64,000 bases of DNA from Pseudomonas sp. KU26590. GTDB taxonomy: Bacteria; Pseudomonadota; Gammaproteobacteria; Pseudomonadales; Pseudomonadaceae. Shown here in pieces: positions 56,063 through 64,000 of this stretch; the stretch's first letter is position 1; each line of letters starts with the position of its first letter. Below the pieces are notes generated by a model. It worked only from the letters and a program-made list of their open reading frames with translations. It was not told where the DNA came from and ran no database searches. Where the stretch lies: contig NZ_CP110644.1 in the NCBI RefSeq assembly GCF_026153515.1, positions 4,963,501 to 5,027,500 on the forward strand. Direction: 5' to 3'. The position numbers were made by a program, and so were the translations under genes.

Positions 56063-56258
56063 GTAGGCGCCAACGTGTTGGCGATGAACCCGCGCGGTGT
56101 CAGTACCGGCGCTTCGCGAATGAATTCGCTCCTACAGGTTTTGTATCAGTGTCCAGATTTCCACGCCCCTTGTAGGAGCGCGCTTGCCCGCGATAGCGAT
56201 CTGTCTGAAACATCTTCATGTCTGACACACCGCCATCGCGGGCAAGCGCGCTCCTACA
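56063..56258. repeat. Two adjacent REP elements
   Basis: A degenerate unit at about 56063-56142 (GTAGGCGCCAACGTGTTGGC ... CGCTCCTACA) and a perfect doublet at 56171-56258 (TGTAGGAGCGCGCTTGCCCG ... CGGGCAAGCGCGCTCCTACA). Confidence 0.75.
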
Positions 56259-56269
56259 GGGGTTTTGTG

Positions 56270-57586
56270 TCAGGCCTTGCTCCGCGCGCTGGCGGCGAAT
56301 TTCGATTCGGGCAAAGCGTGCTTGCGCTCCAGAACACGGTAGACCACACCGGTCAGGATCAGGCCGCAGATCATCACGCCCGAGAGGAAGTACAAGCCGC
56401 TGGCCAGATTACCGGTCAGTTCCTTCAGCCAGCCGATGACAAAGGGGCCGATGTAGCCGCCCAGATTGCCCACCGAGTTGATCAGCGCAATGCCCGCCGC
56501 TGCACTGGCGCCGGCGAAGAATCGACCGGGCAAGGTCCAGAACACCGCGGTGCAGGAAAACAGCGAGAACGCCACCAGCGACAGCGCCGCCAGTTGCAGC
56601 ACCGGAACCGTCAGGTACGCGCTGAGGAACAGGCCGGTGGCGCCGATTACGTACAGCACCGCCAGATGACCATAGCGGTCATTGAGCCGGTCGGAGCTGC
56701 GCGGGACGATCAACAGGCCGACGATGCCGAAAATGTAGGGCACGGCAGAAATGAAACCTGTGGCCAGGTCAGTGCCGCCGAACTGTTTGATCAGCGTCGG
56801 CAGCCACAAACCAAGGCCATAAATGCTCAAGGTGACAGGGAGGTAAAACAGTGCCAGCAGCAGAACGCGTTTGTCCTTCAGCGCGTGCAGCGGATTGCCG
56901 TGGCGGGTCTGGCCGTATTCTTCCAGGTCCTTTTTAAGCTCGCCGGCGAGCCATTGTTTCTCGACCGGGTCCATCCACTTCACGTCTTTCGGGCCGTCAG
57001 GCAGCCAGCGCAACACCGGCAGCGTCAGCAGAATCGCCGGCGCGCCGATGCACAGGAACAGCCACTGCCAGCCGTGCAGACCAGCCACCCCTTCCATGCC
57101 CAGCAAACCACCGGAAATCGGGCCGGTGATCATCATGGCGATGGGCTGGGAAAGAATGAACAGGCCGAGGATCTTGCCGCGATGGCGGACCGGAAACCAC
57201 TGGGTGATGTAGTACAGAACGCCCGGGAAGAACCCTGCTTCGGCAGCGCCGAGCAAGAAGCGCATGACATAGAAGCTGGTGGGGCCCTGGATAAAGGCCA
57301 TGCCCATGGTGATGACGCCCCAGGTGAGCATGATCCGCGCAAACCAGCGCCGCGCGCCGAAGCGTTCGAGCATCAGGTTGCTGGGGATTTCCAACAGGAA
57401 GTAGCCAATGAAAAACAGGCCGGCGCCCATGCCATAGGCCGCGTCACCGATGCCGACGTCCGCGCCCATGTGCAGCTTGGCGAAGCCGACAGCGGAGCGA
57501 TCCACATAGGCAATCAGGTAGAGCAGGATCAGGAAGGGAATCAGTTTCAAGGTGATGCGACGAATAAGCCTGAGTTCCTGGCTCAT
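56270..57586 (-). CDS. MFS transporter, ACS family (second permease of the cluster)
   Basis: 438 aa, 12 TM, from the ATG at 57586 with GAGGA eight bases upstream; a longer frame to 57652 lacks support. Signatures: LIAYVDRSAVGFAKLHMG (~23-40), FFIGYFLLEIPSNLMLERFG, RFLLGAAEAGFFPGVLYYIT and FFAGASAAAGIALINSVGNL. Only modestly similar to the permease at 53406, so not a recent duplicate. Divergent to the IlvD/Edd dehydratase, sharing a 230-bp promoter region with two FadR-type operator matches. Confidence 0.9.
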   Translation of the reverse strand: MSQELRLIRRITLKLIPFLILLYLIAYVDRSAVGFAKLHMGADVGIGDAAYGMGAGLFFIGYFLLEIPSNLMLERFGARRWFARIMLTWGVITMGMAFIQGPTSFYVMRFLLGAAEAGFFPGVLYYITQWFPVRHRGKILGLFILSQPIAMMITGPISGGLLGMEGVAGLHGWQWLFLCIGAPAILLTLPVLRWLPDGPKDVKWMDPVEKQWLAGELKKDLEEYGQTRHGNPLHALKDKRVLLLALFYLPVTLSIYGLGLWLPTLIKQFGGTDLATGFISAVPYIFGIVGLLIVPRSSDRLNDRYGHLAVLYVIGATGLFLSAYLTVPVLQLAALSLVAFSLFSCTAVFWTLPGRFFAGASAAAGIALINSVGNLGGYIGPFVIGWLKELTGNLASGLYFLSGVMICGLILTGVVYRVLERKHALPESKFAASARSKA

Positions 57587-57701
57587 GGATGCGGTCCTCA
57601 TTGTTTTTGTTATGGAAGCCTGCGGGGATCGCCTCTGCCTTCGTGTGCGCATTGCTGCGGATGAAGCCGGCAGGGTCGTCCCTCGGTTGAGATCGACTAT
57701 A

Positions 57702-57787
57702 TAGTATTACTATTTAAGACTACAACTCTTCCACTCGCGACATTTTCGGCCTATTTTAGGGGTCACCTGCAGCCTTTAGTCTTACAA
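57702..57787. promoter_or_regulatory. Two FadR/GntR-type operator matches in the divergent promoter
   Basis: TAGTATTACTA at 57702-57712 (inside the perfect palindrome ATAGTATTACTAT) and TAGTCTTACAA at 57777-57787 both fit T-N-G-T-N3-A-C-N-A, the consensus of FadR-subfamily GntR regulators. Centres are 75 bp apart, one near each divergent gene. The FadR-type regulator gene at 59852 is the obvious candidate binder. Confidence 0.6.
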
Positions 57788-57816
57788 ATAAAGCCTAACA
57801 ATAAGAGTGCTGATTT

Positions 57817-59559
57817 ATGTCTGATTCCGCTAAGAAACCCGTGCTGCGCTCCGCCCAGTGGTTCGGTACCGCCGACAAGAACGGCTTCATGTACCGCAGC
57901 TGGATGAAGAACCAGGGTATCGCCGACCATCAGTTCCAGGGCAAGCCGATCATCGGCATCTGCAACACCTGGTCCGAACTCACCCCCTGCAACGCCCACT
58001 TCCGCACCATCGCCGAACACGTCAAACGCGGCGTCATCGAAGCCGGTGGTTTCCCGGTTGAGTTTCCGGTCTTCTCCAACGGCGAATCGAACCTGCGCCC
58101 GACCGCCATGCTGACCCGCAACCTGGCGAGCATGGACGTCGAAGAAGCGATTCGCGGCAATCCCATCGACGGCGTTGTGCTGCTGACCGGTTGCGACAAG
58201 ACCACCCCTGCCCTGCTGATGGGCGCTGCCAGCTGTGACATCCCGGCCATCGTCGTCACCGGCGGGCCGATGCTCAACGGCAAGCACAAGGGCAAGGACA
58301 TCGGCGCCGGCACCATCGTCTGGCAGATGCACGAATCCTACAAAGCCGGGCAGATCAGCCTCGACGAGTTTCTTTCCGCCGAATCGGGTATGTCGCGCTC
58401 CGCCGGTACCTGCAACACCATGGGCACCGCCTCGACGATGGCGTGCATGGCCGAAGCGCTGGGTACTTCTCTTCCGCATAACGCTGCGATTCCTGCGGTC
58501 GATTCACGCCGCTATGTCCTGGCGCACATGTCCGGCATGCGCGCGGTGCAGATGGTCAACGAAGACCTGCGCCTGTCGAAAATCCTGACCCGCGAGGCCT
58601 TCGAAAACGCCATTCGCGTCAACGCCGCCATCGGCGGTTCGACCAACGCGGTGATCCACCTTAAGGCCATCGCCGGTCGTATCGGCGTCGAGCTGGAGCT
58701 GGACGACTGGACCCGCATCGGTCGCGGCACGCCAACGCTGGTGGACCTGCAGCCTTCCGGGCGCTTCCTGATGGAAGAGTTCTACTACGCGGGCGGCCTG
58801 CCTGCGGTGTTACGTCGTCTGGGCGAGAACAACCTGATTCCCCATCCCGACGCCTTGACCGCCAACGGCAAGACGCTCTGGGAAAACGTGCAGAACTCGC
58901 CGATCTATGGCGACGATGAAGTGATCCGCGCCATCGACAATCCGCTGGTGGCCGATGGCGGTATCTGCGTGCTGCGCGGCAACCTGGCGCCGCTGGGCGC
59001 GGTGCTCAAGCCGTCTGCCGCCACGCCTGCGCTGATGAAGCATCGGGGTCGCGCCGTGGTGTTCGAGAACTTCGACATGTACAAGGCGCGCATCAACGAT
59101 CCGGAGCTGGACGTCGATGCCAACAGCATTCTGGTGATGAAGAACTGCGGGCCGAAGGGTTATCCGGGCATGGCCGAAGTCGGCAACATGGGTCTGCCGG
59201 CCAAACTGCTGGCCCAGGGCGTGACGGACATGGTGCGGATTTCCGATGCGCGCATGAGCGGGACGGCGTATGGCACGGTGGTGTTGCACGTGGCGCCCGA
59301 GGCCGCTGCCGGGGGTCCGCTGGCGGTGGTGCAGGAAGGTGACTTCATCGAACTGGATTGCGCGACCGGCCGCCTGCACCTGGACATCCCGGAAGCGGAA
59401 CTGGCCGCGCGCCTGGCCGATTGGCAAGCGCCGCCGCAGCTGTTGATCGGCGGATACCGTCAGCTGTACATCGATCATGTGATGCAGGCGGATCAGGGCT
59501 GCGACTTCGACTTCCTGGTCGGCATGCGCGGCTCGGAAGTGCCACGGCACTCTCATTAA
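57817..59559 (+). CDS. IlvD/Edd family dehydratase, probable sugar-acid (L-arabonate-type) dehydratase
   Basis: 580 aa. Fe-S dehydratase that removes water from an aldonic acid to give a 2-keto-3-deoxy acid. Family motifs: GICNTWSELTPCNAHFRTIA (~47-66, with a cluster Cys), LTGCDKTTPALLMGAASCDI (~124-143, cluster Cys), SAGTCNTMGTASTMACMAEA and the C-terminal VRISDARMSGTAYGTVVLHV. The opening LRSAQWFGTADKNGFMYRSW is typical of the L-arabonate/D-fuconate subgroup rather than IlvD or Edd. Together with the AraD1-like gene, the permeases and the FadR-type regulator it defines the pathway. Confidence 0.88.
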   Translation: MSDSAKKPVLRSAQWFGTADKNGFMYRSWMKNQGIADHQFQGKPIIGICNTWSELTPCNAHFRTIAEHVKRGVIEAGGFPVEFPVFSNGESNLRPTAMLTRNLASMDVEEAIRGNPIDGVVLLTGCDKTTPALLMGAASCDIPAIVVTGGPMLNGKHKGKDIGAGTIVWQMHESYKAGQISLDEFLSAESGMSRSAGTCNTMGTASTMACMAEALGTSLPHNAAIPAVDSRRYVLAHMSGMRAVQMVNEDLRLSKILTREAFENAIRVNAAIGGSTNAVIHLKAIAGRIGVELELDDWTRIGRGTPTLVDLQPSGRFLMEEFYYAGGLPAVLRRLGENNLIPHPDALTANGKTLWENVQNSPIYGDDEVIRAIDNPLVADGGICVLRGNLAPLGAVLKPSAATPALMKHRGRAVVFENFDMYKARINDPELDVDANSILVMKNCGPKGYPGMAEVGNMGLPAKLLAQGVTDMVRISDARMSGTAYGTVVLHVAPEAAAGGPLAVVQEGDFIELDCATGRLHLDIPEAELAARLADWQAPPQLLIGGYRQLYIDHVMQADQGCDFDFLVGMRGSEVPRHSH

Positions 59560-59643
59560 TTGAAAGCCATTGATTGAAAGCCATGGATTGAGCTGCTGGA
59601 CAAAAGGCTGCGTCTGATCTGAATATCACTCGCACCGCCAAAC

Positions 59644-59732
59644 CGTAGGAGCCGGCTTGCTGGCGAGCGCTGTAGTTCAGTAGGCAACTGATTCGCTGAC
59701 ACTCCGCGTTCGCCAGCAAGCCGGCTCCTACG
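59644..59732. repeat. REP doublet
   Basis: CGTAGGAGCCGGCTTGCTGG ... CCAGCAAGCCGGCTCCTACG, a perfect 20-bp inverted pair, within the 59560-59851 gap. Confidence 0.85.
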
Positions 59733-59851
59733 ACGATCTGCGTCTCATCTGAATATGAGTGCACCGCGCGTCTGCAGGTTGCGCCCCTCCAGGTGCGGTT
59801 CGCCAATGCTATGATGCGCCGCATTCACCGCTCAGGATTGCCCCGCGCCCC

Positions 59852-60574
59852 ATGGATTACCGTAAGCCCTCCGACCGTAAAAGCATGCACTCGCGCATTG
59901 TCCAGGACATCGGCATGCAGATTGTCTCGGGCCGTTTCAAGCCTGATGACAAACTCCCCGCCGAAGCCTCGTTGTGTGAAGAATATGCCGTCAGTCGTCC
60001 GGTGCTGCGCGAAGCCACGCGGGTACTGGTCGCCAAAGGGCTGGTGTATTCCCGGCCGCGGGTGGGCACGGTGGTCAAGCCGCGCCGCGAGTGGCACATC
60101 CTTGATCCGGACGTCCTGCACTGGCTGATGCAAAGCTCGCCGCAGAACGAGTTTTTCGCCCTGCTCACCAGCGTGCGCAGCATCATCGAACCGGCCGCCG
60201 CCGCCCTCGCCGCGCAACACGCGACACCTGAAGACATCACCGCCATCGGCGAAGCCTACGACCGCATGGCCGCGGCGCCGACTGTCGAAGACGTGCTGCA
60301 ACCCGACCTGGATTTCCACAGCCGCATCGCCGACGCGACTCACAATGATTTGCTCGCGCACTTGTGCAACATGCTGTCGCTGGCCTTGCGCGAGGCGTTG
60401 AAGCATTCCAACAAACGCCCCAACCTGCACGAACTGGCATTGCCCCGCCATCGCGCCATCCTCACCGCCATCGAAAACCGCGATGCGCTGGGCGCCCATC
60501 ACGCCACGCTGGTGCAACTGGACGATGCGCGCAATGCGCTGAATGCGGTGCTGGGGCAAGGCGTGAAGCTGTAA
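59852..60574 (+). CDS. FadR-subfamily GntR transcriptional regulator
   Basis: 240 aa from the ATG at 59852; in-frame codons run further up but the preceding region shows no better start, and no strong Shine-Dalgarno is visible. An N-terminal winged helix-turn-helix (FKPDDKLPAEASLCEEYAVS then RPVLREATRVLVAKGLVYSR, ~26-65) is followed by an all-helical FCD ligand domain with the metal-binding pattern (D-x3-H in LDFHSRIADATHN ~156-168, later LALPRHRAILTAIENRD). FCD regulators sense carboxylates, so a sugar acid or its keto-deoxy product is the likely effector. Probable target sites are those at 57702-57787. Confidence 0.9.
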   Translation: MDYRKPSDRKSMHSRIVQDIGMQIVSGRFKPDDKLPAEASLCEEYAVSRPVLREATRVLVAKGLVYSRPRVGTVVKPRREWHILDPDVLHWLMQSSPQNEFFALLTSVRSIIEPAAAALAAQHATPEDITAIGEAYDRMAAAPTVEDVLQPDLDFHSRIADATHNDLLAHLCNMLSLALREALKHSNKRPNLHELALPRHRAILTAIENRDALGAHHATLVQLDDARNALNAVLGQGVKL

Positions 60575-60663
60575 CTCCACAAAACGACGCGTGCACTTCG
60601 TAGGACCGGCTTTAGCCGGGGGGCCTTTGATCTGCTCTCGACCGCAGCAAAGCGCACGCAATC

Positions 60664-61356
60664 TCAGGGCAGATAAATACTGAACAAACCGCCGCCCAGC
60701 TCGCCGCCGTTGGCGATTTCGATGTGGCCGGGGACGCCTTTGCGCTGATGCTGTCGGGCGATGTTCGCCGCGAAATACAAACCCAGTCCGGTGCTGCCGC
60801 TGTTCTGGTTGATGCCCAGCACGTAGTCGGTCTGCTCCTCGATCATGCGCGCGGGAAACCCCGGCCCGTTGTCGTTGATGCTGATTACCAGTTGCTCGCC
60901 GACCTGCCCTGCCGTAATCAGCACTTCACTGCGCGCAAAGCGGATGGCGTTGATGACCACGTTGGACACCACCGAGCCCACCAGCTCGCGATCGAAGAAG
61001 CCGGGCAGACCGAAATCATCAACCGAATAGCGCGCCGTGATGCCCCGACTGACGAGCACTTCCTGATGGAAGGCCAGTTGCGCTTCGATGAAGTCATCCA
61101 GCTCATGATAATCGGGGCGTAACGGCAGCTGGTTCACCCCAAGCTTGTACAGCCCCAGCAGTTGCACCAGCATGCCGTTCAAGTGAGCGAATTCGTAATC
61201 GATGACGCCCTGCTCCGGCGTACCGCGATAGGCCTCGGGAAGCTGCTTGACCCACTGGCCGTGGGCCTGGATCAACGACCCCAACGAGTTCTTCATGTCG
61301 TGAACGGTGGACGCAATTACCATGGAAAAGTCGAGCCCGAGATCCTGATCTTTCAT
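60664..61356 (-). CDS. Histidine kinase without sensor domain
   Basis: 230 aa from the ATG at 61356, which overlaps the upstream regulator's stop (ATGA). H-box STVHDMKNSLGSLIQAH (His ~22), N-box VVSNVVINAIRFARSEV (~132-148), G1 NDNGPGFPARM and G2 GSTGLGLYFAANIARQH. There is no TM segment or input domain ahead of the H-box, so it is a soluble kinase that must receive its signal through a partner. An in-frame extension to 61449 would overlap the regulator gene and is not favoured. Faces the GntR gene convergently; a REP half-site lies between. Confidence 0.88.
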   Translation of the reverse strand: MKDQDLGLDFSMVIASTVHDMKNSLGSLIQAHGQWVKQLPEAYRGTPEQGVIDYEFAHLNGMLVQLLGLYKLGVNQLPLRPDYHELDDFIEAQLAFHQEVLVSRGITARYSVDDFGLPGFFDRELVGSVVSNVVINAIRFARSEVLITAGQVGEQLVISINDNGPGFPARMIEEQTDYVLGINQNSGSTGLGLYFAANIARQHQRKGVPGHIEIANGGELGGGLFSIYLP

Positions 61357-62957
61357 TCGCCGAAAGCCCTGAGTCGCAGTTTCTGGAAACGCTCGAAGCG
61401 CGGGTCGGTCTCCGGCATCTTGCCCACCATCTTGAGACTGTTCTGGCATTCTGCCAGGCTCGCCGCGTCGAGATTCTGAACGCCCATGTGCAGCAGCGAC
61501 TGCGCCATGTTCAGGGCGATACTGATGTTTTTCGGTTGCAGGGCCAGGCCCTGGCGGAACAGGTCCTGCGCCTCGCCGAGCTTGCCGGCGCGGTAGCAGC
61601 GAATGCCCTGAACGTTGAAATCGATGGCCGCTTTGCCGGCGCCGAGGATCTCGGGATCGTCGGTCTGCTTGGCGATGTTCTGCATGACCAGCGGATCATC
61701 GCCGTAAATTTCGGCACAGCTTTTCAGAATGCCCGCGCCAGCGTTTTCCTGGCCGAGGGCCTTGAGCTGCGACGCCACCGCTAGGGCCGCATCGGCACTG
61801 AGAAACTGCTCCATGCCCTCAAGCCGTTCCATCGCCTGCTCGGTCAGCTTGGCAGCCATTTCCGGATCGGAGGACGCGACGCTGGTGGCCTTCATCAAAC
61901 GCGCGCGCACTTGCAGGCCGGCATCGTTGCCGTTTTCCTTGGCGACTTCGGTCAGGGTCTGGTTGATTTCGACGCGGGCGCGCGCATCCAGGCCGCGCTC
62001 GCCGCCACGGCTAATCAATGCCTGTGCGAAACCCAGGTTGGTTTCGGGATCCTTGAAGCGTGAAAACTGGCCTTGGGAGACGGCCTGGCGATAGGCCTTC
62101 GAAGCGCCGTCGAAATCCTCGTTTTCCAGCGCCAGCTTGCCCAGCAGACGCTGACGGCGCACGGCGTAAGGCGACAAGCGCACGGCCTCTTCCAGCATCT
62201 TCTGCGCGCGCTTGTTATCGCCGCTGGCCACCAGCACGTCGGCCAGCCCGTCGTACAGCACCGGCATGGCATTGAAGGCGCGAATCGCTTCCTCGTACAC
62301 GGCCTGCGCTTCGGCGTTACGCCCGCGCTTGAACAGCAGCTTGCCCAACGCCACGTACGCCCAGGGTTGCGGGCGGTCGGCCAGGATCGACTTGAGAAAG
62401 GCTTCCAGCGGCTCGTGCTGGTTAAGGTCACGCAGTGCATCGGCTTTGTAGCGCAGGCACAGCGGCGCAAAGCGTGGGTCCTGTTGGGTCAGTGCCACGC
62501 AGGCGGTCAGCACTTCGGTCGGGTTGCTGCGGTCGAGCGCTTGCAGGATCGGCTTGAGCAACGTCTTGCGCTGGACGATCTTTTCCAGACGCTGAGCCAG
62601 GCTTGCACGGTTGAACGGCTTGGTCAGGTAGGCATCAGGCTCCCACTCCAGCGCACTCATCACCATCGCCTGGCTGTTCTCGGCGGTGACCATGACAAAC
62701 ACGCTTTCATGGCTGATCAGCCGATCGGTCATCAGGTCTTCGAGCACCTGCTGGCCGTTCTTCTTGCCGTCGCCCAGATTGAAGTCGTGGAGGATGAAGT
62801 CGTAGCGCTTCTGCGCGCACATCTTCAGCGCCTCCTCGCCGGTGTCGGCAGTGTCCACCGCCTTGACGCCCAACTCGCGCAGCATCGAGCGGACCGAACT
62901 GCGGAAGTCGGAAAAATCGTCGACGATCAGAAAGGTTTTTTGGTTCCACGCCAGCAT
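61353..62957 (-). CDS. Response regulator with N-terminal REC and C-terminal TPR repeats
   Basis: 534 aa from the ATG at 62957, with AGGAA eight bases ahead. REC domain: FLIVDDFSDFRSSV (acidic pair 13-14), phospho-acceptor Asp ~58 in ILHDFNLGDG, Thr in VMVTAENS and Lys in YLTKPF. The rest (~140-534) is helical with TPR-like units, such as PWAYVALGKLLFKRGRNAEA and VLYDGLADVLVASGDNKRA. There is no DNA-binding output, so it probably works through protein contacts. It is translationally coupled to the kinase that follows. A chemotaxis-like receptor gene is divergent upstream, 308 bp away. Confidence 0.9.
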   Translation of the reverse strand: MLAWNQKTFLIVDDFSDFRSSVRSMLRELGVKAVDTADTGEEALKMCAQKRYDFILHDFNLGDGKKNGQQVLEDLMTDRLISHESVFVMVTAENSQAMVMSALEWEPDAYLTKPFNRASLAQRLEKIVQRKTLLKPILQALDRSNPTEVLTACVALTQQDPRFAPLCLRYKADALRDLNQHEPLEAFLKSILADRPQPWAYVALGKLLFKRGRNAEAQAVYEEAIRAFNAMPVLYDGLADVLVASGDNKRAQKMLEEAVRLSPYAVRRQRLLGKLALENEDFDGASKAYRQAVSQGQFSRFKDPETNLGFAQALISRGGERGLDARARVEINQTLTEVAKENGNDAGLQVRARLMKATSVASSDPEMAAKLTEQAMERLEGMEQFLSADAALAVASQLKALGQENAGAGILKSCAEIYGDDPLVMQNIAKQTDDPEILGAGKAAIDFNVQGIRCYRAGKLGEAQDLFRQGLALQPKNISIALNMAQSLLHMGVQNLDAASLAECQNSLKMVGKMPETDPRFERFQKLRLRAFGE

Positions 62958-63265
62958 CGAGATTCCTGTCACCGGATAAATAATCGGCCCTGAGGCACTT
63001 GCAAGGGCGGCGGTCTCGTTCCCAACGTCCGGGAAGAAACGGCCAATAGAGTTGCGGCATGACGCCGCTTGTCCGAGTTATCGGCGGCTGCAGGGCAAAG
63101 CTTAGGCACGCCAAGCGGGAAAAGTGAGGCCCTCGCGCCGTGTTGACGGGGCATCGATACCGAAGGATCCGCAGGAGACCAGGTAAAGTCCTTGAGCGCT
63201 CCGCCGATATCCAGTCATGCAACGCGTAGCCAACAGCCGCAACCCATTCCCTCCGAGTGCACCCC

Positions 63266-64000
63266 ATGTCCTGGCTGACCGACCTGAAATTGAAGACCAA
63301 GCTCCTTTCGGCTTTCTGTCTGTGTGCGCTGATCACCGTGGTGGTGGGTGTGCTGGGGCAGAGCGGTATTTCCCGGCTGTACGATCTCTTCCAGAACACC
63401 GTCAGCGACAACCTCTACTCGATCGCCACAGTCGATTCGGTCAAAGCCAACGTCATCGCTACCAACCGTGACTTCTTCAAGGTCATCGGACTGAGCGCGC
63501 TAAAGGCCAACCCGGATGACATCAACGCGGCGATCCAGTCATTGAAGGAAAACCAGGCGCAGGCCGAGACGGACTTCAAGGCCTATAGGGCCACTCCGCT
63601 GGCCCCGGATGAGAAGGCCGCTGGTGATGACTTCGAGCGCGACTGGGCCGCTTACATCAGCGCCGCCCTCAACGCCTTGTCGGTGGTGCAAAGCGGCGAT
63701 CTCGAGCAAGCCAGCAAGTTGGCCGCCACCAGCGTGACCCCAAGTTATCGCAAGACCATGGGCGAGCTGAAGATCATGATCCAGTCCAACGCGCGGCAAG
63801 CCAATGAACAGGCCCAGGAAGGCATCGAAACGGACAAACAGGTGACGTGGATTCTGATCATCGGTTCATTGATAGCGGTGGTGTGCGCCATTACCTTGGG
63901 CCTGATCGTCACGCGAATGATCACCCGGCCGATCTATCAATCGGTGGCCAGCGCCACCCGGGTAGCGGGCGGTGATTTAAGCCAGCCTATCCATCTCGGC
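63266..64000 (+). CDS. Methyl-accepting chemotaxis protein, N-terminal part (runs off window)
   Basis: The frame opens at the ATG at 63266 (MSWLTDLKLKTKLLSAFCL) and is uninterrupted to base 64000, 245 codons. TM1 covers ~13-31, a four-helix-bundle periplasmic sensor of ~155 residues follows (SVKANVIATNRDFFKVIGLS region), TM2 is at ~193-213 (WILIIGSLIAVVCAITLGLI), and the start of a HAMP domain (TRMITRPIYQSVASATRVAG) is reached at the edge. The cytoplasmic signalling tip is outside the window. The ligand cannot be told; the helical bundle sensor is of the Tar/4HB_MCP type. The 62958-63265 gap before it shows no gene. Confidence 0.88.
   Translation, partial: MSWLTDLKLKTKLLSAFCLCALITVVVGVLGQSGISRLYDLFQNTVSDNLYSIATVDSVKANVIATNRDFFKVIGLSALKANPDDINAAIQSLKENQAQAETDFKAYRATPLAPDEKAAGDDFERDWAAYISAALNALSVVQSGDLEQASKLAATSVTPSYRKTMGELKIMIQSNARQANEQAQEGIETDKQVTWILIIGSLIAVVCAITLGLIVTRMITRPIYQSVASATRVAGGDLSQPIHLG

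Overview
The window reads as a chromosomal segment of a Pseudomonas species, most like the fluorescens/syringae side of the genus. The basis is GC-rich coding sequence, many 'GTAGGAGC...' REP-type palindromes between genes, the ppiB-lpxH-...-acnB neighbourhood, a 180-kDa-class NAD-glutamate dehydrogenase, MiaE, a Bat/MoxR operon and sbcDC. This rests on gene content and repeats only; no search was run.

Layout. 1-7.6 kb: tail of ppiB, lpxH, a MarR-controlled tripartite efflux operon (marR-OMF-emrA-emrB, minus strand) with two palindromic operator-like sites, then miaE and a DUF1289 gene. 7.6-18.3 kb: acnB with a long structured leader, a GNAT acetyltransferase and gdhB, separated by gaps packed with REP elements and three copies of a ~250-bp dispersed repeat. 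18.3-25.8 kb: a small acidic protein, then a tightly overlapped MoxR/Bat operon (moxR, DUF58, DUF4381, two VWA proteins, BatD). 25.8-32 kb: sbcD-sbcC, a eukaryote-like cyclophilin and a GST.

32-51 kb is the accessory region. It starts with a two-gene small-protein unit on the minus strand. Next come a 49-aa ORF, a prePAAR/PAAR segment and a 1280-aa Rhs protein, with PAAR and Rhs split by an apparent one-base frameshift. Downstream lies an array of displaced Rhs C-terminal cassettes: long, nearly identical Rhs-core fragments, each ending in a different toxin tip and followed by its own immunity gene. Between and after them are five further immunity genes without toxins, several Rhs relics and a 1193-bp IS5-type element. 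It looks like a recombination reservoir from which the expressed Rhs tip could be exchanged, or a decaying one. All four toxin tips, although unrelated, end in a cysteine just before the stop codon.

51-60.6 kb: a small secreted protein, a periplasmic beta-propeller lactonase, a DUF5629-like protein and a sugar-acid catabolic cluster (two MFS permeases, an AraD1/FAH-fold enzyme, an IlvD/Edd dehydratase, a FadR-type GntR regulator). Two matches to the FadR-family operator consensus lie in the divergent promoter region. 60.6-64 kb: a sensor-less histidine kinase overlapping a REC-TPR response regulator, and the start of a methyl-accepting chemotaxis protein that runs off the window.
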